This document shows positions 10,801 through 20,740 of a DNA stretch of 64,000 nt, piece by piece; position 1 is the first letter of the stretch; each line of letters begins with the position of its first letter. The translations under genes and the position numbers were made by a program. The notes beneath the pieces are model-generated. The model saw only the letters and a list, made by a program, of their open reading frames with translations. It ran no database searches and had not been told where the DNA came from. The stretch is from Medicago truncatula (Eukaryota > Streptophyta > Magnoliopsida > Fabales > Fabaceae), in contig NC_053045.1 in NCBI RefSeq assembly GCF_003473485.1, positions 64,687,494-64,751,493 of the forward strand. Direction: 5' to 3'.

Positions 10801-12417
10801 TCTCAGATAATCTTTTAACTTTTTCTATTTTTTGTGCTTTCAAAATATCAGGGTGTATTTCATTAGACGGCACATCCTCCAAGAAGAAACCACCAAGCTC
10901 AATGTCTCCAGCCACTCCTTCTGCAGAATCTTTTTCAACATGTACAGCTGGTAAGCAAGACTTAGCAAGATTTTCCTCCACACTATGATGCTCTGCATCA
11001 CTACCATTTATTGCTCCTTCATTAGAAGGAAAAACAATGGCAGAGTTACTTTCTTCATCAATTGGGTCTTTTTCTATCAAAGGCTCGTGGCCCATGGATG
11101 CTCCCTCAGATGCATGGTTAGTACTGATTTGCTCGTATTCTAAGGCCAAATTGTCATCTGATAATCCTGCTCAATGTGTTGTACAATCAACAAGACGGAT
11201 TGAATATCATGAAAAAATATTGAAATAAATATAAAAATAAAATTCAATTTAACCTAGGGCAGACAGCTCCTGTTTCAGTTTTCGTATGATACGGCTTGCC
11301 TGCTCCTGATGTTTTTTGTCCTTTTTCTCCTTTGCCTTTGTAGCTTCCAACCTTGCAGCAAGATACTCCTTGGCAATAACATCATAAGGCCTAGGTTCGC
11401 AGAGCTAATAAGAGAGAAAAATAAATCATGAACTCTTTGGACATGGTAGTCAAGATCATAAATCATGGGACTGTAACAGATTATAAGATCCTACCAAAAT
11501 CATAAAATTCATATATATTGCATAAAATAACTAGTTAGCAAACCAAAACCACAGACATATGAATACAAATCATAGAGACAATGCAAATATCGTGGAGAAA
11601 AATACTTATTGATCTTAAAGAAAAAGAGAAATACCTTGTTTGCGGCACCACTTCCATCAAAAATGCCATCTTCCCAAGTATAATTTTCATCCTGCAAATA
11701 CCACACAGTTAAGATTGGTATATTTTGAAGACAAGAATGTAAAGTATATATATGAGATGGTTAAATTACCTCTTCTTCTTCTTCCTGCTGCTCCACATAT
11801 TGCCTGATCCAATCTGCTTGAGAAGAATGTAAAGCATCATCATCATCATCATCATCGTGTCTCTTGTGGATTAAAAGCGGATATTGGTCCTTAGTTGTGA
11901 CTGTGTCTGTGATGGATGGATAGGTCCTTGAATTGTTGTGGTGTTGTTGTTGCTGATTGAATATAACACCAACAGAACCTCCTTGAGAGGGATGAGAGGA
12001 AGTTCCAGAGGAGAACTTGAGTGGAAGTTCATTACCGGGCAAATTCAAGCATAACCAATCAAGAGATGATTCAAAGGTAGCACATTCCTAGAAAGAGAAA
12101 GAGAAGAGAATCGATTAATCAATTATTTCAATTGAAAGCATACTATACTATTACTATACCTTGAGAGCCGAAAGAGCAAGCTCAATTTGATGATCACTGA
12201 ATCCTTCGCAAGAGAGTTTCTCATAAACAGATTTAAGCTTCTTAGCTTTCTGATCCTTTGTTAGAGTATCGTCAAACTCCGTCGCAGCAGGGATGGTGGG
12301 CCGCCCAGAGTTCAGCAGCAGCCGCCGAAGCCGATTCTCATTTTCAGCAGAAATTTGCAGCTGAGGACCTTTTCGCCGGTTCTCTTCTTTCCAATTCCTT
12401 TTCGGTTTCGGCGCCAT
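1458..12417 (-). CDS. DExH-box ATP-dependent RNA helicase, DHX29/DExH7 type (N-terminal half)
   Basis: Eleven exons on the minus strand keep one reading frame: 12417-12160, 12087-11770, 11691-11635, 11404-11254, 11166-10766, 10157-9939, 6877-6766, 6397-6206, 4955-4876, 1835-1713 and 1544-1458. Each has AG/GT borders, and they total 666 codons. Residues 1-25 are basic (MAPKPKRNWKEENRRKG). Exons 1-2 hold a UBA-like stretch ending SLDWLCLNL, then Asp- and Glu-rich runs (DDDDDDD, EEEEEE). Exon 6 into exon 7 resembles the double-stranded-RNA-binding-like region of DHX29 (LHQLCQKSGWEAPKF). Motif I GETGSGKTTQ is at residues 628-637 and motif Ia TQPRR at 660-664. The DEAH box and C-terminal half must lie left of the window, since family members are about 1,400 residues. 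DHX29-type helicases help 43S ribosomal complexes scan structured mRNA; that role is inferred by family. The last intron seen contains the copia LTR at 1145-1370, so intactness downstream is unproven. Confidence 0.9.
2480..3153. mobile_element. Palindromic-ended MITE (GCTGTCAAAAC terminal repeat)
   Basis: The ends are inverted copies: GCTGTCAAAACGGGCCGGG at 2480 and, read on the other strand, GCTGTCAAAACAGG from 3153. GC-rich subterminal blocks are built from repeated GGGC/GCCCG words, and the 300-base core is AT-rich. There is no coding capacity. It resembles the element at 46521-47152 in both ends and composition. No clear target duplication was found. It sits in a helicase intron. Confidence 0.7.
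3370..4117 (+). pseudogene. hAT-superfamily transposase C-terminal relic
   Basis: Broken frames give the C-terminal part of a plant hAT transposase, including the dimerisation region. Readable pieces, in order, are NPKFRYSHKR (about 3425), RMVGDIDEIS, AHRWESYV (about 3585), NWSASEM (about 3662), TVNDVVFMIVNSRIKQVRKA (about 3810-3865) and DAPIVDDLVEIGEANSGGG (about 3945-4000), followed by an acidic tail. Frameshifts and stops separate them, and the N-terminal zinc finger and catalytic region are absent. It lies inside the intron between helicase exons 9 and 10. Confidence 0.75.
4118..4875. other. Helicase intron remainder with dispersed repeat
   Basis: No gene is seen. Between about 4350 and 4740 two related blocks recur, each with a TRTGGGACTTGGGTTT word (4501 and 4704) and nearby GTGYYACTCTT..TA.AC text. 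This suggests a duplicated non-coding repeat. The family is not identified. Confidence 0.4.
5755..5870 (+). mobile_element. Possible tRNA-derived SINE fragment
   Basis: A Pol III B-box-like word, GTGGGTTCGAGTC, is at about 5816-5828, with SINE-like flanking text and an A-rich stretch after it. No convincing A box or target duplication is visible. Confidence 0.35.
6881..7970. other. Large helicase intron, left part; possible minus-strand LTR and GA microsatellite
   Basis: The reverse complement of about 7130-7310 reads like a small copia LTR (a CCTTTATAACTG TATA region, then CT-rich text with AAACCCTAGATCC), but no partner or primer site was found. A (GA)n run of about 29 bases lies at 7858-7886. 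No exon was recognised here. Confidence 0.35.
7977..8217 (+). mobile_element. Copia LTR with primer-binding site
   Basis: The LTR begins TGTTGAATATTAG at 7977 and has a TATA-like CTATAAATACC at about 8144. It ends just before TGGTATCAGAGC at 8206-8217, which is the standard primer-binding site complementary to initiator tRNA-Met. The internal region that should follow has been replaced by an inverted protease piece and then reverse transcriptase. Confidence 0.7.
8221..8285 (-). pseudogene. Inverted copia protease active-site fragment
   Basis: The minus strand reads NPWIIDSGASEQMT. This is the copia protease signature around the catalytic Asp (DSGAS). It lies in the opposite orientation to the flanking LTR and reverse transcriptase, so the element was rearranged. 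Confidence 0.65.
8289..8717 (+). pseudogene. Ty1/copia reverse transcriptase fragment
   Basis: An open stretch encodes copia reverse transcriptase. It contains CDVKNAFLNGELHEEVYM, then LPPGFEDK, LYGLKQSPRACF, an intact YVDD box (VYVDDIIMTGDD, about 8569-8604) and LGKLKYFLGMEFARSKEG. The similarity stops abruptly at about 8717 at a pyrimidine-rich junction, so connection, RNase H and 3' LTR parts are missing. It is located in the 3.06 kb helicase intron 6878-9938, on the strand opposite to the gene. Confidence 0.85.
8740..9112 (+). pseudogene. Copia gag-pre-integrase fragment with internal tandem duplication
   Basis: 8764-8958 reads LANGAQTQSQGI...PLSSLSVDF...FNLPSISLLTC, matching the region between protease and integrase of plant copia elements (family knowledge). 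About 8879-8990 is repeated imperfectly at 8995-9110; both copies carry the TTTTCATGAT and GATTGGTG words. It is degenerate and of a different element segment than the neighbouring RT. Confidence 0.65.
9255..9340 (-). mobile_element. Possible tRNA-related SINE remnant
   Basis: The minus strand has an A-box-like GCTCAGTGGTAAGAGC and, about 35 bases later, a weak B-box-like AGCTCAAATCCCG. It does not fold as a full tRNA. It is not the same family as the common SINE in this window. Confidence 0.35.
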
Positions 12418-13284
12418 CTCAATAGCGACTGTTTCTTATTCTCTTTTTGATATCTATTCGGTAAAATATACATATACTTGCCAACACGTGTTTCCTTGTC
12501 CTTTCAAAATTTCCTTTCAATTTTTAATCATTTTAAATTTGGTTCTATCTACGTCTAATTATTCATGTGACACATGATTAGTGGTCTGAAACATGGTTCG
12601 TTTGAATTTTTGTCTCGGTACTTACTAATCAGAACTCATTTTAATTTTCGTCCTTGTATTTAGTGATCTTTCCAAAATTTCCCTTCAATTTCTAATCATT
12701 TGATATTTGGTTCTTATCACTGATTACTTATGTGACACATGATTAGTGACCTTACTTGAAAAGTGCATGGATGACTAAACAAATTTCATCTAATATGATC
12801 ATTTTACCCTTAACAAAATTAGACAAAAGGTGAAATGACTATTATTTCCCCTTCTTTCTTCTTCCTTCCACCACCACCGGCAATACCATTGTTCTCTTCC
12901 ATCACCACTACCAACACATCTCAATGAACCCAGCAACAGTAGTAACCCATCAACACCATTGCAGTCAATCATCTATCGTTGATTGTTTAATTTTCTATTT
13001 AGCTTCAACATAAATTCAAAAGGAAGAAAAGAAACATGCTTTTATTCTTTTGTTGAAATTGTGGACAAGCTCTGAATATTGCCACTCTTTAATATTGTGT
13101 CCATAGCGAGATTGAGAGATGAAGATACTTGAAAGTGGAAACACATGAATGAGAATGGTTGGGGAGAGAGGGGAAATAACATAAGAAAGGAACATGTGAG
13201 TGGTACATGCCTCACTTAACTATGTTTTAATCTCAACCATACATTTTAATCTAATGGTCATTATTCATTCCTTTCATTCTCACA

Positions 13285-13340
<56 letters not shown>
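12418..13340. other. Upstream region of the helicase gene; tandem repeat and TA microsatellite
   Basis: This is the presumed promoter side of the minus-strand helicase. A ~100-base unit at about 12494-12590 recurs at about 12652-12752; both copies share GTGACACATGATTAGTG and CCTTTCAATTT-type words. A (TA)n tract of about 48 bases at 13289-13338 is followed by (GA)n. No gene was recognised. Confidence 0.5.
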
Positions 13341-13353
<13 letters not shown>

Positions 13354-14336
13354 GATGTGTCATATGAGAATGATATGTATATGTGAGAATAATGAGAATG
13401 AATGAGAATCATCAAATTAAAAACAAAGGGTTAAGATTAAAACAACTTAACATGTGTCAAACTCACAAACTCATTTCACGCATTCTCACTTAATCCTATC
13501 ATTCTCATCTTCTTCTTCTAGCCACACACCACCATTGTCGGCTGCCCAACTCTCAATGCTTTAGCATCGAACATTATGTTATCTCTGATGAATCACCAAC
13601 AATATTCTATTTCATTTTATTAAGAAAATTCATGATGCCTTGAATTTTCATGAGTTATAAATAAAGGTAAACTATAGTTGAAAATAAATCAAAAGTTTGA
13701 ATCCATCCACAAAATTTCATTAGTGGATTTGTTTTGGCAATTATCGTAAAAAAAATTACGAGACCTCTTATCAAACAATGCATAAGTGGGGTGTCCGGAG
13801 TTCGAACCCCGGCCCCTGCATATAACAATGCATTGTCCTTGCCAACTGAGCTATGCTCACAGGGACTTATCAATTTTTTTTCTAACCCCTTGACAATAAT
13901 TTTTTTCAATTCAAATTAACAAAAACAATAACCCCTCAATCAATTATTGGCACACTGACGACCTGCCGGCACTCGACGCCGGTGACTATGGCTCACCGCA
14001 AATACAACGGATTTGGGAAGGGGGAGCGATCCTTGTGGTGGTGGGGTCTGGGGGTTTTGCGAACGACAACCTCGTGATTGTTGGAAAGTTTGGCTGGTTC
14101 CGACGACCCTTTTGATGGGAACAATGTTTGAGCACCGGAAAAGGAAGCTAATGCGTTGTGGTCTGTGGGAGAGGAAGAATCTGGTTGGAATGCAGATGAA
14201 GAATAATGAACGCGTGAGAGTAGTGGGAGTTTGGCACATGTTAACATTTTTAATCTTAACCATTTGTTTTTAATCTGATGATGACTCACATTCATTCTCA
14301 TCATTCTCACATATACATACTATTCTCATATATATA
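13341..14336. mobile_element. ~1 kb TIR element (MULE-like) with long terminal inverted repeats
   Basis: The first ~110 bases (from ATGTGTCATATGAGAATG to CATGTGTCAAAC at about 13465) are repeated inverted at about 14230-14336. Shared words include TATGTATATGTGAGAAT, GAGAATGAATG, GGTTAAGATTAAAA and AACATGTG. The core contains a truncated SINE (13779-13866) and a GC-richer block at 13955-14220. The short minus- and plus-strand ORFs in that block have no recognised product. Long TIRs fit a Mutator-like element; no target duplication could be fixed because of the adjacent TA repeats. Confidence 0.6.
13779..13866 (-). mobile_element. tRNA-derived SINE, truncated
   Basis: The minus strand reads GTCCCTGTGAGCATAGCTCAGTTGG (in two blocks, 13866-13842), then a B box GGGGTTCGAACTCCGG and GGACACCCCACTTAT. 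It belongs to the same family as copies at 28938-29072, 34100-34176, 38063-38200, 38632-38711 and 47486-47574. It is not a tRNA gene: the anticodon stem is lost. Confidence 0.75.
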
Positions 14337-15050
14337 TATGAGGGCATTTCAAATAAGAGGACATTTTAAATGAGAGGATAAAATAACAACCATTAGATTA
14401 GTTATACGGTTCAGATTTTATATTACCTTTTAAAAAAATCACGTGACCTCTCTGGTCTGATCCTTGCTAATTACGATCTGTATATTTAGAATTTTCTTCT
14501 TCTTCTTCTTCTAATTACGATTTTTGTCAAAGACCTCAAATTGTATTCTCTGTTCTTCGTTCCCTTCTTGTTCACTCCTTTGCAAACTCAAATTAGGGTT
14601 CGTAGGAACACTACATGATTTCACAAATTCTTGTTCGATGTGTGACCTTCATCCTTCGAATTTTGCAATTTTATTCATGGTTTGAACAACCTCAATATTT
14701 TTTTTTGTGACCTTCACTCTCGATTACTGATTCTTTTTGTGACCTTCACTTGTAACCTTTTATGTAACCTCAATTTTGTTTTATCTGAAACATAATTATT
14801 CTTAGTTTATTTTTTTAAGTCAGATCTTGAGTTTAATTTTGAAAAGTTGATTATGAAGGAAGGAAAATTGGAACTTGATTATGCAGTAAAACTTAACAGG
14901 ATATTAAAGTCAATTGTTGATCATGATGGAAGAAAAATTGGAGCTTGATTATGAAGGCCAGCAAGATATTTTATCTTGAATTTGTGATGGAATTCTATAT
15001 CATAAGCAAATTCTATATTATATCAAATGGGATGAAATGTCCTATATATA
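14337..15050. other. MULE-like terminus and unclassified sequence
   Basis: About 14340-14420 carries ATGAGAGGATAAAATAAC and CAACCATTAGATTAG. The same kind of text forms the terminal repeats of the element at 56261-56886 and a second partial copy at about 15250-15310. No inverted partner was found. No coding region was recognised. Confidence 0.4.
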
Positions 15051-15055
15051 TATAT

Positions 15056-15217
15056 GGGTTTGCTATAACACACCCACTAATATTCATGTGGGAGTGTTTT
15101 AGCAAAGCTACATTAGGTGTATTTTAGCAAGTGAATAACTAAAAAATGGTTAAATACATTTAAGATGTAGCTTTTCTAAAACACTCCACTAGTGGGTGTG
15201 TTCTAGCAAACCCCTAT
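15056..15217. mobile_element. Small foldback MITE
   Basis: The ends are inverted repeats of about 55 bases: GGGTTTGCTATAACACACCC at 15056 and, from the other strand at 15217, GGGGTTTGCTAGAACACACCC. Both continue into a GAGTGTTTTAGYAAAGCTACAT-type arm. It is flanked on both sides by TATATATATA, which may be the insertion target. Confidence 0.75.
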
Positions 15218-15519
15218 ATATATATATTATATTGAGAAGAATTTTATTGTATGAGATGAGAGGGTTAAATTACAACCATTGAACCAATCTTAACGGTTCA
15301 AATTTTAAAGTAGTCTCTCCTTTCTATATCCGCGAGATTATTCTTTGTCCTTCTCCCCATTCAAGTTCTGACTTTTCCCTTATATCACATCACACAACAA
15401 TTTGATCACTAGAAAAACTTGTAGTTAGAGATTCAATTCAACATCATAAAGTTTTATTCAATTTGATTACTATCAGAAGCCAAAAATCACCAGAAACTGC
15501 AGTTCATTAGAGGATGTAA

Positions 15520-16300
15520 CTTAAGGCTTCAAAAGCTGTTTTATGGGATTCAACCTCGTCTAAGGATTGCAGAAGACTGAAAAAATGAAGCAACGGCTAT
15601 TTTGAAAGGATTTGAATGCATTAGATGTTTGTTCCTCAAAAGAGCGTTGACAAAGTACGTTTGTACGAAGTGTACAACCACTACTTCCACTACTCTGTTT
15701 TGTCTCTGCTACAAGACAATAAAAACAGCTCTGCCTGCAACGATGTTCCTTCACAATGAGAATACATTTGAAATTGATCCTGTTTAGGACAATAACCATA
15801 TCAGGAAAATGATCATTGATGATTGATCAAAAGCTTCAAACGACTCTAATTTGAATGTGCTGGCAATTCAACGTTTCTTTCACACCTCTATATAAAGGAG
15901 TGAAGACTCAGAGTTTCAATAGAACAATACCAAGAATTAATAGAGCCAAAACTCTGCTGAAATTGTTCTGCATTCAAAGTTCACTTAAAATTTCGTATCA
16001 AAGTTCATATCTTTGAAATTCTAAAGTCTTTAGAGTCTATATCTGATTTGTATTGTGAACACCACTAATTGTATATCAAGTGTTCAACCTCAAACATATT
16101 CTTTGTAATTCTGTTTGAATTTTTAGAAGTCTCTTGCAGTTGTGCTTGAGCATCAGAAGTTTCTTGATTGTGTTCAGGAGCATAGGAAGTCTCTTGCAAT
16201 TGTGCTTGAGCAATTTGAAGTCTCTTACTAAGTTTAGTAGTGAGCAATTGTAATCAGATATTACATAGTGAACTCTCCTTGGAAGTGCAAGGCAGACATG
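15520..16300 (+). mobile_element. Probable copia (SIRE-like) LTR remnant
   Basis: The layout resembles the long LTRs of legume SIRE-type copia elements. A TATA region CTCTATATAAAGGAGTG lies at about 15890. A repeated GTCTCTTGCARTTGTGCTTGAGCA motif follows at 16129 and 16189, then TAGTGAGCAATTGTAAT and CTCCTTGGAAGTGCAAG near 16270. No internal region or partner LTR is identifiable, so it is likely a truncated or solo LTR. Confidence 0.5.
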
Positions 16301-18750
16301 ACTGACTTCCGGTTTGTGGAAGGAACCTGTACAAATTGCTTGTGTCTTTCTTCTCTCGCTGTTCTATCCGCTGCAACTAGTTCTGAACATCACTTCAACC
16401 CCCCTTCTTGTGTTTTTCTCACCTTCATATACTTTTGAATCAAATCAATTACATCATTATGGTGGCAAAGATATTTATCTGCTGCTGAATTTGCTGGTAT
16501 GGGAAATGGAGACAGAATGTGGTGTCTAAATATTGTATAGCAGTTGGTGGGGAATATGGATGGTGAATTGAAGTGGGTTACAATTTACAAACTCTGATTG
16601 TGATTTGTGAATGCTGGGTATAATTGGATTATAGACTTGAACTATTTATTGTTGGGAACGGGATGAAATTTATGATGTATCTGTTACCAAAATTAAGATT
16701 ACATCATCATTTTTATAGGCAAATATTAGTAGATTAGTTAGGGCAAGGAGGAAATGTGAGTAGCCAGGATCATAAGATAGCTTTTTGGCCACAAAGGTTT
16801 GAACATGCAATTTTGGTCTTAAATTTATTTCTTTACATTGATTGATTTTATTGGGACATTTACAATCCCTTTTGTTGTTACTAAGTGCAGGTGAAGAACA
16901 AGGATTTGAAACTGAACGTTAAATTCAAAATTTGAGGAGAAGTTCGATAATGGATAAAAGTATGTTGATAATGAGTGGTGAAGAGGTAAATTCTAAACAC
17001 ACAAACAAATAGGATCCCTTCTCTATGTATTTAATATGAGTGATGAATTGAATATGAGTTGTGGACTGAAAAAGTAAATTCTAAACTCATGTATTTATTG
17101 GACTTCAAATTTAGGGGATGAGGATGTAATCTAAACTTTTAACAAAATTAAAATGTAGTCACTTTTTGAAAACTTAAGTCTCTTTTTGAGGGTTACTTCT
17201 GTCTTTATCTTTTTTGAATATGCCTGAATTTGCATTTTCATTTTTCATAACAATGATCTATCACTGTTGATTTTTTTTTTTTGTTACAGGTTCATTTCTT
17301 CTTTTCAATGCTAATGGAAAGGTAATATATTTTATATGTTGCTATTGTGTGTAAATTAAGATTGAACTGTGTTCTGAATTTTGCTAAGTTACAATTTCTA
17401 AATTTGTGTTAATTGGAGCTGTTTTGATTCTATATATTTTGGTGTTAGATGCAAGAAAGGGAATTTTGAACTAAAGTAGAAGCTTGGGGTCTGATAGCAG
17501 CTTGGAGCTTTTGAAGAGAATCAACTCAAAACATGTGAGTTCCTGTTAGTGTAGTACTGCCCTTGGGTTTGATTTTGTGAAATTGAGTGAGATAACATAA
17601 ATAAATTAGGTTGTTTTGCATGATTAGAAATTCCCCCAAATGAATGCATTGATTTTTTATTGTTATTACTTGATTTTCTATGTTTCTATATGTTTTCTGT
17701 TGGACTGAAATGACAAGAATTGCTCAAAGTATAAACTGTGGGTAAGTGCTGAAAATTTGTGTAAAATGCATTTGATTGAATTTGGCAAGGATGTTAAAGT
17801 TAATATTATTTGCGAATAATACTATTATACCATTGTATCATAGTAATAATGTCTTGGATTAAGAAAGTAGATGTAGAATCAATTGAGTAAGTTAAAGAGA
17901 GAATAAATTGAAAATTCATAACTCGGAATTTATCATTTTGAAGGTTTTTTCTCTCTGGGCTGAACAGATGATAGTTATTATGTGTTAGTTGTTGAGATTT
18001 AAGAATGTTGATTGACTGGTTTTGTTAGCGATAAGTTATCTCGGATCTTGGTGACTTTGGTTGATGAATCTTAAAAATTTAGATGAGACCAGATATGAGA
18101 TTCTTTATGAGGGTGTGGCAAAAAATTTGATCGATTTTTAACGAGGTGGAAATTATGTTACTTGGGAAAATATTTCATCTAGATTAAAAAAGGGATATTA
18201 GAACTGAAAAATCCTATGAATTATTGATTTCTTGGAATGATTAACTTTTTTTTTTTAGATGAGGTTAATCATTCCACAAATGCAAAGTAAAATTTAACTT
18301 GGAATGATTATTATTTAGATATCAGGTTATATAGATGAATTATTTCTCAGTTTTAACCTGATTGTTCAGTTTTAACTTAAACAATCATATTTTGGTTAAT
18401 CATTCCAAGTTAATCACCTACTATTGTAAAACCTCAACAATTTTACTTTTAACCAGATATTTATGTTATCTTTGGAGGTTGAATGCTGGAAATGTATATT
18501 TTGTGTGATATCATGCTAACTCTGATGTTAGACTAGATTGTCTTGACTTACTGAAGTTACTTCTTTGCTTCATTTTGCCTGATGTAAATATGGGTATCAG
18601 TCCATTTTTTGACCAATTTCATGTACTTTAGAAACTATTTATTACTTTTGTATACTTTTAATTGAGATTGTTTTATTCATTTTTATTGTTTTTGAGTGGA
18701 TTGGTTGGTTTAAATGTTTATGTTTTTTAAGTGTTTGTTTTTGCCTTTTT
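16301..18750. other. Unassigned stretch upstream of the captured gene fragments
   Basis: No gene is recognisable. The sequence is AT-rich with intron-like composition. It may include the unseen 5' part of the putative Helitron, but I found no convincing 5' terminus. Confidence 0.4.
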
Positions 18751-18760
18751 GGTGGTATAG

Positions 18761-18885
18761 ATTTTCATCAATGTGCCATGGTACTTCAGCATGTTGTATT
18801 CAATGTTTAGTCCATTTTTGACACAAAGGACTAAGAGCAAGTTTGTGATCTCTAAGGAAGGAAATGCTGCTGAGACACTCAACAA
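18761..18885 (+). pseudogene. Captured exon of a SEC14/patellin-like lipid-transfer protein
   Basis: The single exon reads IFINVPWYFSMLYSM, then PFLTQRTKSKFV and GNAAETLNK, typical of the lipid-binding lobe of CRAL-TRIO (SEC14) proteins. Splice signals are preserved: TATAG before it and GTGAGT after it. No start codon or other SEC14 exon is nearby, so it is a gene fragment. The parent family normally moves phosphoinositides between membranes. Confidence 0.75.
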
Positions 18886-19288
18886 GTGAGTATATAATAG
18901 TTGTTCCATTTTGGTTTGCTTTTTTGTCATTTATTTTGAACCTTTTACAAGTCACAAATACACTGATCTAGAATGTTTTAGTTGCCTGAGTTTCTCACAG
19001 TTTTTATCTATATTAAGATCCCTTTCTACTATTGTTTAAGATTTTGAATTTTCTTCCTGGTTGCATTTATCCGTGCAGTTTGTTCATTTTGATTGTTTCT
19101 TGAATCATGTTTTGCCAAATTCATGTCATTTTTATTGTGTGTTTGGTGCATTGTTTTATTTTGACACTGATAATGTTGAATTTGATTCTGACATCAAATT
19201 GTGTATCAGATGATTACTTAGTTGTGCCTGTGAACTTCCTCTTTCGCCTTACTTCACAGATCTTTAGTTTTTTTTTTGGAGATTTGGT

Positions 19289-19794
19289 GGTAGGGAAGAG
19301 TTAATGACCATTGAGGTTGTCTATAATGCAAATCTCGAAATCACCAAAAAGCCTGTACCTGACTTCAGGTAAATAAATAGACTATATGCCATATAATCAT
19401 CATATTGTCATGTCAGTGTACTCTATTAGAGCATCTTGGTCACGGTGTCAATGGATGTTAATTTCAGTTTCTATGATCGTTCATCTCCAATTTACACTCA
19501 ACCGCGATGTTTGCCTCCGTCGAAGATGCTTGATGCTGATATCACTGATAAGGTTATCGGGGAAGGATGTGTGATTAAGGTAAATTGTTTCCGAATCTCT
19601 TCAAAGAATGTGAGATTTATACTTTTCTTGACAAAGATGTCAAATATGATTAAATGGATTTAATTGTGAGAAACTTTAATTTTTTCTGTTTCCTAGAACT
19701 GCAAAATCTTCCATTCAGTGGTCGGGCTGCGGTCTTGCATATCAGAAGGTGCGATTATTGAAACGCTTTGTTGATGGGCGCAGATTGTTACGAG
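19289..19794 (+). pseudogene. Captured exons of ADP-glucose pyrophosphorylase large subunit
   Basis: Three adjacent exons match plant AGPase large subunit. 19289-19368 gives TIEVVYNANLEITKKPVPDF. 19468-19579 gives FYDRSSPIYTQPRCLPPSKM and IGEGCVIK. 19697-19794 gives NCKIFHSVVGLRSCISEGA. Intron borders are intact (CAG/GTAAAT, CAG...GTAAAT, TAG...GTAAAA). The third exon has lost about two bases (ATTGAAACG where the family has an extra acidic codon), putting a stop soon after. The N-terminal catalytic domain and C-terminal beta-helix are absent. The parent enzyme makes ADP-glucose for starch synthesis; this copy is non-functional. Confidence 0.85.
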
Positions 19795-20141
19795 GTAAAA
19801 TGCAGTTTAAAACTACTTGCACTGATCATTATTATAGTTTTATTTTAACAGCTAATGTTTGATTTAAGAAAGCAGTTGAAATGCTTAGATTCAACTCAAT
19901 TCATTCATTCCGCGTAGTTTGTTCCTCGAGAAGGATGAGTTTATTCACCAGATTAATATGTGGGGAGAAGGCTTCAAAAGTAACGACAATTTAAGTGCAT
20001 CTATTCTCTTAATTCATGAGGCAGACTTGAAGTTTGGTAGTAGTCAGGTAAATGTTTGCAGAGGTTTATTTGTTTCATTGGCAAATGAGAATGCATAATC
20101 TGCCTATTAACCAAATTGCATTCATGTTTTGTGGAAGAAAT

Positions 20142-20514
20142 TGATACAAGTAAAAGCAACAGTAATGCATGAAGCACTTTCTTCTGTCTCAAAGTCAACG
20201 CATAGTGTAGCTGAGATTAATGAGGATCAAACTCCTATGAAGAAGTAGGTTAAGGTATTTGTGGCTGGTGGAGGGATTGCTGGCTTGGTTTTTGCTTTGG
20301 CTGCTAAGAGGAAAGAGTTTGAGGTAGTGGTTTTTGAGAAGGATTTGATTGCTATAAGAGGGGAGGGACAGTATAGAGGTCCAATTCAGATACAAATCAA
20401 TGCTTTGGCTGCTTTGGAAGCAATAGATATGGATGTTGCTGAAGAAGTTATTGGAGTTGGTTGCATCACAGGTGATAGAATCAAAGGGCTTGTGGACGGA
20501 GTTTCTGGGTCTTG
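20142..20514 (+). pseudogene. Captured first exon(s) of zeaxanthin epoxidase
   Basis: The exon encodes the FAD-binding start of zeaxanthin epoxidase. VFVAGGGIAGLVFALAAKR contains the GxGxxG dinucleotide motif. It is followed by VVVFEKDLIAIRGEGQYRGP, INALAALEAIDMDVAEEV, GCITGDRI and LVDGVSGSW, with a GTAAGT donor at 20515. Upstream, VKATV...VSKSTHSVAEINEDQTPMKK matches the end of the transit-peptide region. An in-frame TAG at 20246-20248 separates the two parts, and later exons are missing. The parent enzyme acts in the xanthophyll cycle and abscisic acid precursor synthesis in plastids. This piece cannot make the enzyme. Confidence 0.88.
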
Positions 20515-20740
20515 GTAAGTTCAATCTTAAGTACAAATTAAATTCAATTCACTTTTGTGTTTACGGGAACTGTAGTGTACCTATTTTTCAGTTAATTTAG
20601 TGGACAGAATATTTTAAAAAAAATATGTTTGTATGTTGATGATCTACTTTAGATTTTACTGTTTGTCATCGGAGGTTTTTCACTCAGTTTTTCATTCATG
20701 TGGTTATTGTTTTTAATCCATCTTATTATTTGTATATGCA

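Noticed and set aside
14013..14310. Overlapping open frames on both strands
   Set aside because: No recognisable domain and no start or splice context; reported only as a possibly captured GC-rich core.
17278..17322. Short exon-like segment between TTACAG and GTAATA
   Set aside because: Too short and without recognisable coding similarity.
20195..20536. 113-codon minus-strand open frame
   Set aside because: It is the antisense shadow of the zeaxanthin epoxidase exon.
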